This document shows positions 23,153 through 35,108 of a stretch of DNA of 64,000 bases, piece after piece. This DNA comes from Platerodrilus igneus. Lineage: Eukaryota; Arthropoda; Insecta; Coleoptera; Lycidae. Positions within the stretch are counted from its first letter, which is position 1. The number at the start of each line of letters is the position of its first letter. A model generated the notes under the pieces. That model was given only the letters and a program-made list of their open reading frames with translations, was not told the origin of the DNA and searched no databases. The stretch lies in NCBI GenBank assembly GCA_036346225.1, contig JARFIW010001670.1:4402001-4466000 (forward strand). Reading direction: 5' to 3'. A program made the translations under genes and the position numbers.

Positions 23153-24745
23153 TGTAACGCTTAAGCTTTAGGCAAATACGTGGTGCACTTAGTGCTATGT
23201 GAGTTGCCTGAATTTAGGCGAGAATGTCGCTGCTAATATGTTTGAGTTCTAGCGCAGTCGTAGTGGACAATCATGCGCGTTGAAATAAAACGTAGATCAT
23301 TCTTGTCTTTGGCAAGTAGTCACTAGACATGTTATTTGAAAGGTGGTGTGAGTTTTTGGGGCCGTCATGAAGGCAAGAAAGCTCTTTTCGTGGCAATTGT
23401 ACCTAGCTTGGCGTTGAGGCCGTAGCACAGCTCTATTAGAACGTAGTTCTAACTAAGATCAAGTATTTATAAAATGTTTTGTTATTTAAAATATGGCGTT
23501 TTAACTATTAAAGGAAGTTTTAATTTTTAGCAAGCAGTTTTAGATATATAATTTATGGATTAGAAAAATAATACAGATTCTCATTTTAATACCAATCATC
23601 GTAACTCGATATGTAACTCTTAGTTTTGCTAAACAAGCTTTTCTGGTTCCTAGGAAAAGATGGCGGGCTCTAAATGCTCTCTTAACAGGTGTTCTATATC
23701 TTATTGTTATTACTTAATGCCGTGAAGCTTTGGTGAGTACAATTCCTTTTTTTGTGATCCAGAGGAATCAACACGTAAGTGAGGAACATTTTGTTTGAGA
23801 AGCTGAGTTATCTAAACTGAAATTAATTAGTTAGGAAGTACGAAATTAAGAGTTTTTGGTTTACAAGTTGAATGATATCTTGTTGAAAAAAATCGTATTT
23901 TTATTTGATGTAGTTTAGATGAATTGGCAATTTTTGTATGTCGTCATATTCTTTTGTTAAATGTTTGTTAAAGAACAACACCTCAAAACAGCACGTGTTG
24001 TGATAAGAGTCAAGTTTTCCATGTTTGTTTGAAACAGATGACACTTACGTTTCCAAGCAACTTTTGTATTAAGATAATTTATGATATAGAAATAATTCAG
24101 TATAAATCTTAGAAAGACTAAAGTATATTATAAAGAAAATTTTTGTGAGATATATCCAAGATCTTTGATTACAGCATATAAAGAATGTAGTAAGATTTTG
24201 AATAATTTTTTTATGACAGGTCTAACCTGTTAATAACTGTGATTTTGCCTACTTAACATTTTTCATCAGCATTCACTTTCGTGCCATAGCATTTACACTG
24301 TAACTTTTTTATTTTTTTTTTGTACATAGATGAAAAGAAACAAATTTTATTAGATACTAGTCAAAACTTACAATCGTTTTATTTCCAACAGCTCAATAAA
24401 TGAAATAAGTAACCTCTCGGTTTTGATTGAGATAGAAATAAGTAAAGAAATTATGTTACTTCATTTCTAAATTCAGGTAGATATTGTTCCCTTAAAGTTT
24501 ATCTGTGTCTATCCTTAGGATGAATTTTTGTGTTAGCTTTATTGACGCAGTGGCGCCCTAAGTTATTCAAAGACAGGTTCAGTCTCAGAAAGTACCCCGA
24601 CCATCTCATGCCTCCGCAGGAATAGACCCCGAGTTTAGACCGAGGGCATGCTATTTTTCTTTTGCAACACCAACTTCGCCCCACTACATCCTCAATAAAG
24701 GCCAGCCTCAGAAAATAAATATATAGCAAGAAAAAATGCATAACA
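23153..24745. mobile_element. Unclassified insertion in the satellite
   Basis: Satellite sequence stops near 23152 and resumes near 24746 in the expected phase, so about 1.6 kb was inserted. It starts TGTAACGC and ends GCATAACA, which are weakly inverse. There is no convincing ORF and no clear target duplication. The segment 24480-24740 is GC-richer and could be LTR-like. The first ~840 bp belongs to the inverted duplication. Confidence 0.5.
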
Positions 24746-25556
24746 ACCTGATATAATTAAGAAAATAAGTCATCTAATAGTTTAATAACATCGGATAATG
24801 ATTGCGATAAAACTGGTGTAATGGAAAAATACCACCTAATAGCCATGTCGAGTGCTCTGTAATCTGTTTTTAAACCAAAATGAATTATACATTATTAGCG
24901 TTTTTTTTTTGGCTATTTCTAAGGATAAAACAGCAACTGATTAGTTCAACTGCTTTTCCTGCTCCTGAAAAAGGTCTATTTTTTATTATCAAAGAACACC
25001 AGCAAGGTCATGAAATCTGAAGCACGGTTCAAATTCAAAAACAAAGTAGAATATTTCCAAAACGGCATCTAGCCCAATTCAACGACGAATGATATAAGCA
25101 ACTTTTTAGGAAAGTGCCATCCAGTCCTGTTGGAGACTCTGTTACCGGTTTCTAAATCGATAATGAACTATACATCATTTGCGTTTCTTGGCAGTTTGTA
25201 AAGAGAAAACAATGAAAGGTCGGTTTCGCTATTTTTACAGCTCTTCAGAATGTTTTAGTTTTTCTCTCGCAAAACACCAACAAATCATATTCAAGAAAAG
25301 GAATCATCTAATAATTTAGTAACATCTGATAATGATTGCGAAAACAATGACGAAAATAGTACCTAATAGCCATGTTGAGTGCTATTTAATCGGTTTCTAA
25401 ACCGTTCGATTTCTTTGGCTGTTTCTAAAGAAAAAACAACCGCTGTCCAGTTTCGCTGTAGTAAGTGACTAGCTAGGAAAGTGCTACCAAACAGTGTTCA
25501 AGACTCTAATAGGTTTCTAAACATATAATAAATTAAACACAAGTAGTGTTTGTTGA
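24746..25556 (+). repeat. Satellite array, continuation
   Basis: The marker ATAGCCATG recurs at 24839 and 25366, 527 bp apart. The last unit is internally deleted and ends abruptly inside the second half-unit at 25556, the junction with the inverted right arm. Confidence 0.88.
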
Positions 25557-27527
25557 CTGTTTTGAAGTGTTGTTCTTTAACAAACATTTAACAAAAGAAT
25601 ATGACGACATACAAAAATTGCCAATTCATCTAAACTACATCAAATAAAAATACGATTTTTTTCAACAAGATATCATTCAAACTTGTAAACCAAAAACTCT
25701 TAATTTCGTACTTCCTAACTAATTAATTACAGTTTAGATAACTCAGCTTCTCAAACAAAATGTTCCTCACTTACGTGTTGATTCCTCTGGATCACAAAAA
25801 AAGGAATTGTACTCACCAAAGCTTCACGGCATTAAGTAATAACAATAAGATATAGAACACCTGTTAAGAGAGCATTTAGAGCCCGCCATCTTTTCCTAGG
25901 AACCAGAAAAGCTTGTTTAGCAAAACTAAGAGTTACATATCGAGTTACGATGATTGGTATTAAAATGAGAATCTGTATTATTTTTCTAATCCATAAATTA
26001 TATATCTAAAACTGCTTGCTAAAAATTAAAACTTCCTTTAATAGTTAAAACGCCATATTTTAAATAACAAAACGTTTTATAAATACTTGATCTTAGTTAG
26101 AACTACGTTCTAATAGAGCTGTGCTACGGCCTCAATGCCAAGCTAGGTACAATTGCCACGAAAAGAGCTTTCTTGCCTTCATGACGGCCCCAAAAACTCA
26201 CACCACCTTTCAAATAACATGTCTAGTGACTACTTGCCAAAGACAAGAATGATCTACGTTTTATTTCAACGCGCATGATTGTCCACTACGACTGCGCTAG
26301 AACTCAAACATATTAGCAGCGACATTTTCGCCTAAATTCAGGCAACTCACATAGCGCTAAGTGCACCACGTATTTGCCTAAAGCTTAAGCGTTACACTAT
26401 TGTGTTTTTGACGAAAAAATTAGAACAATCTGAAAAGCTGTAAAAACAGCGAAACCAACCATTCGTTGTTTTCTCATTACAAATTGTCCACAAACACAAC
26501 TGATGTAGAATTTATTATCGATTTAGAAACCAATTACAGAACCTCCAACAGGACTCGGTGACACTGTCTTAGAAAGTTGCCTATATCATTCGTTATTGAA
26601 TTTGGTTAGATGTCATTTTGAAAATGTTCCACCTTGTATTTAAACTTGAGTGGTTCTTACAAAAGATAATTCTTCCAATTAAAGAGTCGATAATACAGTT
26701 AAAAGTCGATAAAACAGTTTACGAAGTCGGTAATACAGTTTAAGAGTTCATAAATACATCGCGCAAGCGCAATGAATAAAGCGGGCGACACCCCTGGCGG
26801 ATGGCAGCACTAACCTTATTACAGATTCCGCGCAGCCAACTGCCGATGACGTCACCAAGGCACAATTTATATTGCGCAATACTTCGAAAATTTACATAAT
26901 TTTAAAACAATGATAAAAGCGAACAAATTAGATAATGGATTACTTACATCAGAAATCCGGCATTCGCACGAAGTTGCGCTACGGTAGGCCTCTATTGAAA
27001 TCCATCAGGGCTCCATCCCGGAGGAATTAGAGATGATACGCCGACGCTCTACAAAAGCGTTCGGACCAGCTCCGGCCAGCTACGGCAGTCATGCGGTCGT
27101 CATCCAGGGTCGTGTAGTACGGTTCCTACGGCTCAAGTTGTTACCTACCTATGCAGGGAATGACGGGAAAAACCAGGTAAAGGTCGACAAACAAAAGATA
27201 AGCATGCAGGATATCTACATAGGTAAAGATAAGCACGATACGATACCTGACCGACCACACTCCTTGAAGATCAAAGGCAAACAGCCACGTTATAGAGAAA
27301 ACAGGAAACTTGTCCCCACTTCTTGTCTTTTACACATCGGCGCGAACTTATTCGTCCAACCCTCCCGCGTCGCGCACTCTGCGCAAACTCACTATGACGT
27401 AACGGAAGTACGCGCCTAGTCTTTTAAAATTCCGCGCACCGCGTCTTTTGAAATTATGGCGCGAAACCTCCGTACATCAACTTAACCTAAAACAATGTTT
27501 AAGGGCCAATTTAATTGGCACGTAACA
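25557..27527. repeat. Right arm of the ~1.97 kb inverted duplication
   Basis: Inverse copy of 22022-23991. In order it holds part of the unclassified insertion (25557-26396), inverted satellite (26397-26650), TGGT (the inverse of the ACCA target duplication) and a full LTR (26655-27527). It ends exactly at the LTR border; beyond it lies internal retroelement DNA. Confidence 0.9.
26655..27527 (-). mobile_element. 3' LTR of Gypsy element A
   Basis: 873 bp, TGTTAC...GTAAGA on the minus strand. It begins with an imperfect hairpin (GTGCCAATT-AA-ATTGGCcC). A 128-codon ORF at 27033-27419 runs antisense to the element, is nearly identical in the solo copy at 22022 and resembles no known protein. Confidence 0.85.
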
Positions 27528-30204
27528 ATCGCGACAAAGCCACAAAAGAAAAAACTTAAAAAAGAAAAAGTCTGTTAGCACAGTAACAGCTTAAAATCTA
27601 AATCCTAACTACCCTATATAAAACCTAACTTAAAACCTACAAAATGTTTATATAAGGTGCCACCTGGTTTTTTGACCGATAACCCGTCTACCGAAGTACC
27701 AGGAAACGGAAAATGTAGCCCCACAGTCTTTGACTACACTAATTATCGACAGCACAAATTTGTCGGGGAGCATGAAACACTACTTAAACTAAACCAGATG
27801 CGACAAGTCGCCTAAACCTATCTAAACTAAAGCTAACATAAAAGTTCTTACGTGCAAACACACATGAGTGTTGCATCAAACTGTTCCTTGTTGGCAAGAA
27901 GTGCCCAAATTTAAAAATGTTCATGGAGTGCGTCACTTTGCACTCTAGCAAACTTTGTTACTGGTACTTTGGTTTTCTAACGATGCACATTTAAAACTTG
28001 TCCATGACATAGTTGTGAATCAGCAAATTTACCAAAAGTACCACCCTTCTAAATCCTTATATGCTAACCTGACAAATTATATTTCTATATCGGGTTAGAT
28101 TTTTCACTTAAATATCAAAAAAAATAATTCCCACGTCTGGTCATAGATACCACACGTTAGGACGATAAAAAGATAAGACAAGATCTCAAATTGTTGTTAA
28201 AGATAGTAGATAAGATAATGATATTAAGCTTAAATTGTTATCCTCAAAGGTAATGGATAAGATAACGGTATTAAGCTTTAGTTATTATTTGAGATACTAG
28301 ATAAGATAACGCGATATTAATCTAAAGTGATTGTTAGAGATAGTAGGTAAGGTAACATGAATTTAAACAAAAGTTATTACTAAAGATAATAGGTAAGATA
28401 ACGCGAAATTATCTCGAAGTTATTACTAACGGTAGTCGGTAAGATAACGAGACTAAACTAAAGTTATTACTAAAGGTAATCGGTAAGATAGCGATATTAA
28501 AACTAAGGGTATTATCGAAGATAATAAAGAAGACAAAGGTATTGGCCTAGTTATTACCCAAGACAATGAATAAGGTAAAGATAGAGTGGCTCCAGTAGAG
28601 CCGTTTAAATAGGGATTGACTCGTACCCTCTAAAAAGAGCGATCTGTGAAGCAGGTCCGTTTACAATAAACGGCACGAGGGACCGGCAAAGGCATTTGAT
28701 CCCGGCGTTGATCGATATCGGTGATACGCTCACCCGATACCCACACGGTATATCGATATGAAGATATAAACTCATTCACTCACACATTCACACACTCATA
28801 CATACCTTCACTGCCAGAGCCCAAGCACTGACAGCGGCACCGCATGACCCCACGAAAGATTCGCAGAGACGAGGTCCAGGTGTCTGTGAAAACCTCCCGC
28901 GCAACCACACGGTGACTAACAGAAATGAAAAGGCAGTAGAGAAACAGGAACGGTAAAAAGAAGGAGGTTGGTTATTTGGAATGCATAAGGGCACTTCCAG
29001 GTAGAACAAAGTAGAGGAAGGGCTCGCATTGAGCAAAAGAGACAGAGAAAAGGTGGATAGCAAAGCGCTACTCAACCAGCCATGTAGCTATTAGCTCGGA
29101 GTGAGGGAACATCACTCTTATGTGGCAGACGGGTGTTCCGGGACAAGAACAGGTCCACCGAAAGAAGAATAAGGCATAGCGGAAACAGCGGGATAAGAAA
29201 AAGTATAGTTTTTGGACAAGCGTCCGAGAGAAGGTAGAGAGTTGTCCCTGTTAAACACAGCGCAGTCTGAAGGACCACCTGCGATATTAATCCGACAAGA
29301 TAAGATATACACATAAATTTAAAAAACTAGGCCCTTAAGAGAACTAGTACGATCATTTTCCTAACGAGTGCATCCACTACGATAAGAAAATCAGACAAAA
29401 GTTGACACAACAACTTAAAAGTATCATTATAGATACATTCACACACAATACAAACTGTTTTAAGGTAGTTTTTTTAAAACGGTAGCACCTAAACACACAC
29501 AAATGCTCAATTATAAGCAGTTAAATACAGGTACACTGCCCCCATATGCTAAAACAACCGAGAATTTAATAAGATAACAATAAGAAGCAATAGCCCCTCA
29601 CCACAAAGATCAATAAAAAACAATGAAAAAAATGTTTATAAGTTATGTTGATTTTGTAGAAAAAGAAAGAAATAATGATGTAGTATAATGTGGGCGACTG
29701 GAATAATTCAGAGGAAAAACACATGGAATAGACAATCCTAGCTTTTTGCAACTGCGAATATGAACTATTTCTTTCAATGGCATAGGTCGCGACTCCTATG
29801 TGGGTCCAAAGAAAAAAATCATCCACTCAACATGAGCTAAAACCAATCATAAAAATTCAATGAGTTATTTCAACCAAAGTTACGACATTTATCACACAAA
29901 ATTAAATGACGTAAGGAAAAGTATTAAAAACCAAATAATATGCAGTAGGAAAACTTCGAGAATTAATTAAATGAAACGACAGAGTTATATTGGGAGGTGT
30001 AGAGGATGAAGTGATATATAAGTAACGGTATGGTCAGGGAAAAGTCACCCAAAAGAAAAAGATAGCTAATTTAAGGTAAGTAAAGTTAAACGTGTAAGAA
30101 ATTATATACTATATGAGAGAGGGAATAAGTAATTGAAGTTAACTAATTGATGGTGCGAGCAAAAAATATTAGGTAAATTGTAAGGGGAATGGAACGTGAA
30201 AAAC
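27528..30204 (-). other. Long non-coding 3' region of element A
   Basis: Homologous over most of its length to 35756-38185 of element B. It contains ATCGCGACAAAGCC next to the LTR, a ~50 bp minisatellite, a hairpin-rich patch (28585-28690), CA-rich sequence around 28770 and no long ORF. It may be a degraded third ORF or a structured 3' UTR. Confidence 0.6.
28180..28550. repeat. ~50 bp minisatellite in element A
   Basis: About seven diverged units of the form AGTTATTACTAAAGGTAAT-AGGTAAGATAACGATATTA. The homologous region of element B has about four units. Confidence 0.75.
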
Positions 30205-31620
30205 TTAACTAGCATTTGGGTCAGCAGAGAATGGCTTAAGGTCTTTAATATGCCACCTGCCTTGGCGTTTTCCTTCAGCATCCTGAAGTTCGTAGATAAG
30301 GGGACTAATGACACGAGTGACTTTACAAAGGATAAATTTAGGGGCTAATTTTGAAGAGAATTTCTTAGATGCATCCGATAAGACATAACTCTTTCTCCAA
30401 ACTTGTTCGCCCAAGGCGAAAGAAATATTTCGTTTACGTGTTATAATGGTCCTTACTCTTTTCGTAAGCTTTTAACAAATTTTTTCTAACATCGTTAAAG
30501 ATAGAAGGTAATGACTGTTGGTCTTTGTCCCAACGTACTTTATCGTCAAATTCAATTACGTTAGTATCGTCAGGCACTAAACCATAGTAACTCCCATCGA
30601 TTGGGGTATATCTTCCAAAAACAAGAAATGACGGAGTGAATTGGGTTGCTTTATGTTTAGATGTACGCAAAGCTTGAGCAATTTTAAAGATATGTTCATC
30701 CCATGCAGTATGGTCTGAATCAATATAGGAAGAGATAGCGGTAATTAAGACTCGATTTACTCTGTCGGTAGGGTTTACTTGGGGATGGTATTTTGCGTTA
30801 AACCAAATTTTTTGTACTTTGTGACTTTTAACGAAATTCTGAAAATCTTTAGAGATAAATTGTGCCCCATTGTCACAAAGAATAATCTGAGGGACACCAA
30901 AGATAAGAAAGACATTTTGTTCTAGGAATTTAATTATAGCTGCAGAAGTAGCTTTACGTAAGGGTTGCACCATAACAAATTTAGAAAACCAATCGGTGAC
31001 AACTAAAAGATATTGGTTACCTCTTTTCGATCGGGGGAGATGTCCTAATAAGTCAAGCGATATTAATTGAAAAGGATAAGACACACGTTTAAAGTTACCC
31101 ATTAAACCAGGGCGAGCGTCTTGTGAACTCTTATGGGAACCACAAATTTTACAGTTCTTAATATAGCGACAAACAGATTGCTTAAGTGTGGGCCAGTAAT
31201 ATAATTCAGATATTTTAGCGAGAGTTTTTGTAACACCAAGGTGTGCAGCTATGGGATCATCGTGACATAATTTAAGCACCTCACTGCGATTAGCAGTGGG
31301 CACGACAAGTTTCCATTCAGGGATATTCGATATTTTATGTGGAGACGAAGATACAAATTTATATAGTCTATTATTAGTTACACGAAAGGTAGGAAATTTA
31401 TCGGGATTATCGGAAACTTTTTTAATCATATTGAGGTACCAGGTATCAAGAATTAAATTTGGAAGGTTAAGAGAGACGACATCACGAGATAAGGCATCAG
31501 GTACGATATTTAATTTGCCAGGCCTATGCCTAACGTCAAAAGTGAATTGAGATATACGCAAGTTCCATCTTGCCAAACGACCTGCGGGCTGTTTTAAGTT
31601 ATTAAGCCAAGTGAAAGCTA
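30205..31620 (-). pseudogene. pol: Gypsy pol fragment: RNase H end, integrase
   Basis: The minus-strand segment starts inside RNase H with FTWLNNLKQPAGRLARW and HRPGKLNIVPDALSR. Integrase follows: an HHCC finger (H..-HLG, then CRYIKNCKICG), the first catalytic D in ISLDLLG, and the second D in LCDNGAQF. The position of the catalytic E reads NPTDRVNR, a change from E to D. A GPY/F-like tail continues in 30205-30414 (WRKSYVLSDASKKFSSKLAP) after a frameshift near 30434. Gag, protease and RT are missing because the coding sequence stops at the junction near 31620. The element family is Gypsy/Ty3-like. The protein is inactive as it stands. Confidence 0.85.
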
Positions 31621-31625
31621 CGAAC

Positions 31626-32480
31626 ATTAGGTACATTGTCAAAGAAGTAAACGTGAAAAGCTCTTAGATATACATAAGGTTTAACGATTTTAAAGATAAT
31701 TTTAAGGCATTTAATAAGGTTTAAATCTATATGTGAAGAGATAAAAGTAATTAAAACTCGATTCACTAATAAAATTGTTGAAAGACAAAAAGATATTTTA
31801 TAAAGCATATATTTACTGGGATGGGAAGCTCACATTTGAGTTCTACCCAAACCAATGAGGAAAAATTTCAACATCATTATTAAAAAAAGATTTACAAATT
31901 GTAAAGCGACAAACTTACCAACCGAATTCTCGTCTAGACTTATAATGCTCTACGACTGGCCCTTGGGTCTCGTTCTAGACTTACAGAGCTATACGACCAA
32001 ATCCGACAGTAAACCTCGCTTAACGGATGTTAAGGTACGTTGAAATATCAATAACTAAAAAAAATATGCAATCAAGACAAAATCAAACTCGCTACATGAA
32101 AGAAAAATTCCACGATACCTATACAAAGGGTATTCCAAATTATTGGAATGTTCTTTCAATATTGCAGAAGTTATCAATAAGTATCGTAAATGAGTTTAAA
32201 TAATAAACGTTAACGAAAATTTCTTTATTTTAGTATTCAAAGGAGCAGATATAAAGAGATGCAGTTTATTACAACATTTTAGAAGGTAAAGATATGATTA
32301 GGTAATTTCGTTACTATATATAAAGCAAGAACCTCTATAAAACGCATTTATAGGTTATACTGTTTAAAACATACAAGGGAACAACTTTTAAAACTATATC
32401 CAAACAAGATAATATCTAAGAGAAAAAAAATATATCAGGGTTGAGTCAAAATAACGCTTTAAAAGACACTAAAAACTCAG
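31626..32480 (-). pseudogene. Integrase scrap and non-coding block of the deleted version
   Basis: A minus-strand ORF at 31602-31808 includes VNRVLITFISSHIDLN. This repeats the integrase stretch already present once at about 30700-30760 in VNRVLITAISSYID. It continues into non-coding DNA homologous to element B. The integrase stretch is thus present twice in element A, in different states of decay. Confidence 0.65.
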
Positions 32481-32489
32481 GTAAGTAGG

Positions 32490-35104
32490 AAATCTATATT
32501 TAGACAAACAATTTTGTTATTAAATAGGTAAATCACTAATGCAGTTTTTAAAATGTAACATAGAAGACAGTGTATTCAAGTTTCAAAAACGGTCTTTTAA
32601 AGTTAAGAAACCAAACAAAGGTTATATTTTAATTTATATAAAGTAGATAATTTCCGTAATAAACCGTGTTTAAAGGCATAAAATTAGGTAAAAGCTTATT
32701 TATTTTATGTACTTACATGGAAAAAAAATAAGGTTAGGTGATTGATTTCCTAAAAGTTTACACTTGGATCTAAAACAATCCATCACTCAACAATACATCT
32801 GTATTTAACCAACACATCCCATATTGTAAATTTGGGAAAACATTATACAAAAACACATTTTATAGATAATTTCAGTTATCAAAAGTCTTATTGAAATTCG
32901 CATTTCTCAGAAAATATTTAATTATTTTATGTTATACACTCTAACAAATTCTTCTAAATAAAAACTTACAAATTCGGTCATCTGGAATTGTAGCGTGACA
33001 AGGGTAAGTCAAAACTAGAAGTACCTAAGTTCTTGGAGAACGCCAGAAACAAGACGAAATTTAGATGTCAGGTAATTTTGGGCCTTAGGAGTTGTATTTT
33101 GATATGAGTTGGTCCAACTTGAAAAAGTCTCAAAAATTTTAATTCTCAAAAAATTCTGAATTAATATGCTAGAAAAATTTCTAAAAGCGAGATAACTTTA
33201 AATTTACAAGAATCTCGCTGGTTCAAGTTGTGCAGAGGTTGACCTTAATTTGAAGGATTCCAAAGAAATTTAACCCTCTGAACATTCTGGATTAAATACA
33301 TGACAAGTGTTTTTCTTTTTTAACCCCATCATTTCCGCTATTAAAATTTCTTATATCAAAAGTACATATTTTTTCTCAAAAGCATTTTACGTAATAAACT
33401 AAAGAAATATGATACCCAATGTTTCATGATTTATTCCTAAAACAAATCTTCAAGAACGTAAAAACAAGTCTGACAAATGAAAACCTATTGTGTACTAATT
33501 TACCTTCTACACAACTTCTTAATTTTATCTGAAATAAAGTTGTGAATGTTTGATTATATTTGTTCTACAATCTTAGTTTTTTTCATAAATCTTATAACGT
33601 GCCTGACAGCGCTAATTTTAAATTCAGAATTGGACACAGATGGTAGTTTAAAAACAAGACAGAGATAAATGAAATACCGCTTAATCTTTCCTCTTCATAA
33701 ATGCTTACCATAGAACAAATGTTTAAAACACAGTCACTGGTTAAATTTCACTTCCAACTTTTAGAATTGTCAAAAGTATTACAAGTTTAAGTTTTGTATA
33801 GATCTATTTTGGATCACGACACGCTTTTAAACGGCTTCTGTAAAATGTATGATAATTGCTATCACTGGCTATAAAGGGAAGCCTTGGGTCCCAGTTTGTT
33901 TAATTGTTGCGTACCGGAATGTTATACACCCGCAAATAAATCTCGTAAACCTCTAACCACGAATTCTATATACATATGTTGTAATGCGTATTTCAAAGCT
34001 GCAAAGCTATAAATAACATAATTGTTTATCTGTTTCTTAAAATAGTTTTGTATTCTTATTGAAATTTTCTTTGAGTGTGCAGGTATTAAATATTGCTATA
34101 TTTTCCAACTTCTTAATCAATTCCTCTTGGAAATTATCCATTAAAGGCGTTTAGGTATTAAATAATATGTAGAAAATGACGGTTTGCCAAGGACAATTCA
34201 GAAACTCTCTTTGGTTTCAAAAATAGTGGGTCAAATGGTGATAAAATTCTCGAATATGATTAGTCCGGCATTTCGATATATGGTTTCTATATAGACCTAA
34301 GGCGCCAGAAGCAAAAAAGAATCATTTGAAATGGAACTGCATGGTGCATTCGATAAACACAAAAAGAATTGGGTTAAATTTAACCTTCCTTATTGGGAGG
34401 ATGTAGGAATAGGTAGAATGGTCAGTGATAGAGGACAAAGCAGAGGGTAAATATTGTAACCAACTTCAATTTACTGTTCTTCATTCGGTTCAGCACAAGT
34501 TTAATTACTCACAATTATTTACATACAATCCATAATATACTCAAATGCCTCTACAGAGATCACTAGTGATAATTACCAACAATGTTTACTGCAGAAATTA
34601 ATCTTTTAACACAATTACACTTATTTATTATTAAATATGACTGTGTAATTTATATAGACATTAAACGTACTTATTTTAATTGCTCGAATAATTTAGTTCC
34701 CATAACTTGTGGATTATGTTGACTAACTGTCGAATACTACCGTTAATATATCGAATCATAAAGCTTCCACATTATACTAGAAATCGTTAAACCCTTTTAG
34801 ATCCTCGTTTATATATGACCCTTTTAGCTCTCAACAATCCACTGTTCGCTAAATGGTTTTATCTCTTTCAATTCTAAATTGTTCGGCGTCATTGTTACAA
34901 TATGTAGAAGAAGGCTAAAGCTCAAGTATATAGACAGGATTAAATAAAATATAAGTAAAGATAACCATAGTGCGCTGAAAAGTTAGTTCGTAATAGGAAA
35001 CACTTGTGAAGTATTTCAAATAAATTTTGAGAGATTAATTTTTAGGTATCAAGCAGCTTTCCTTGCATTAGTCTCAGTTTCCCTCAAAAAAGTTATAATG
35101 TTAC
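32490..35104. other. Unassigned segment between elements A and B
   Basis: AT-rich and without credible ORFs. The first ~300 bp may still be the leader of element A (a shared TTATTTAT...GTACTTACAT block with element B near 43260). No 5' LTR or primer site was found. Confidence 0.4.
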
Positions 35105-35108
35105 AAGG

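Larger units (their letters stand above)
22022..23991. repeat. Left arm of a ~1.97 kb inverted duplication
   Basis: Reverse complement of 25557-27527 at about 99 per cent by eye. The arm contains the solo LTR, a satellite fragment and the first ~840 bp of an unclassified insertion. The duplication is therefore of composite DNA, not a transposon TIR. The spacer between arms is 23992-25556. Confidence 0.9.
26655..32480 (-). mobile_element. Gypsy element A, 5'-truncated and chimeric
   Basis: Minus-strand element. From its 3' end it has an LTR (26655-27527), a ~2.7 kb non-coding 3' region, an RNase H/integrase segment (30205-31620) and a block also present in element B (31626-32480 versus 41746-42500). 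No matching 5' LTR or primer site is found before 35109. The motif ATTAGGTAAATTGT-like followed by AACGTGAAAA occurs twice, at about 30168 and 31627. That is expected if full-length and deleted versions recombined. Confidence 0.75.
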
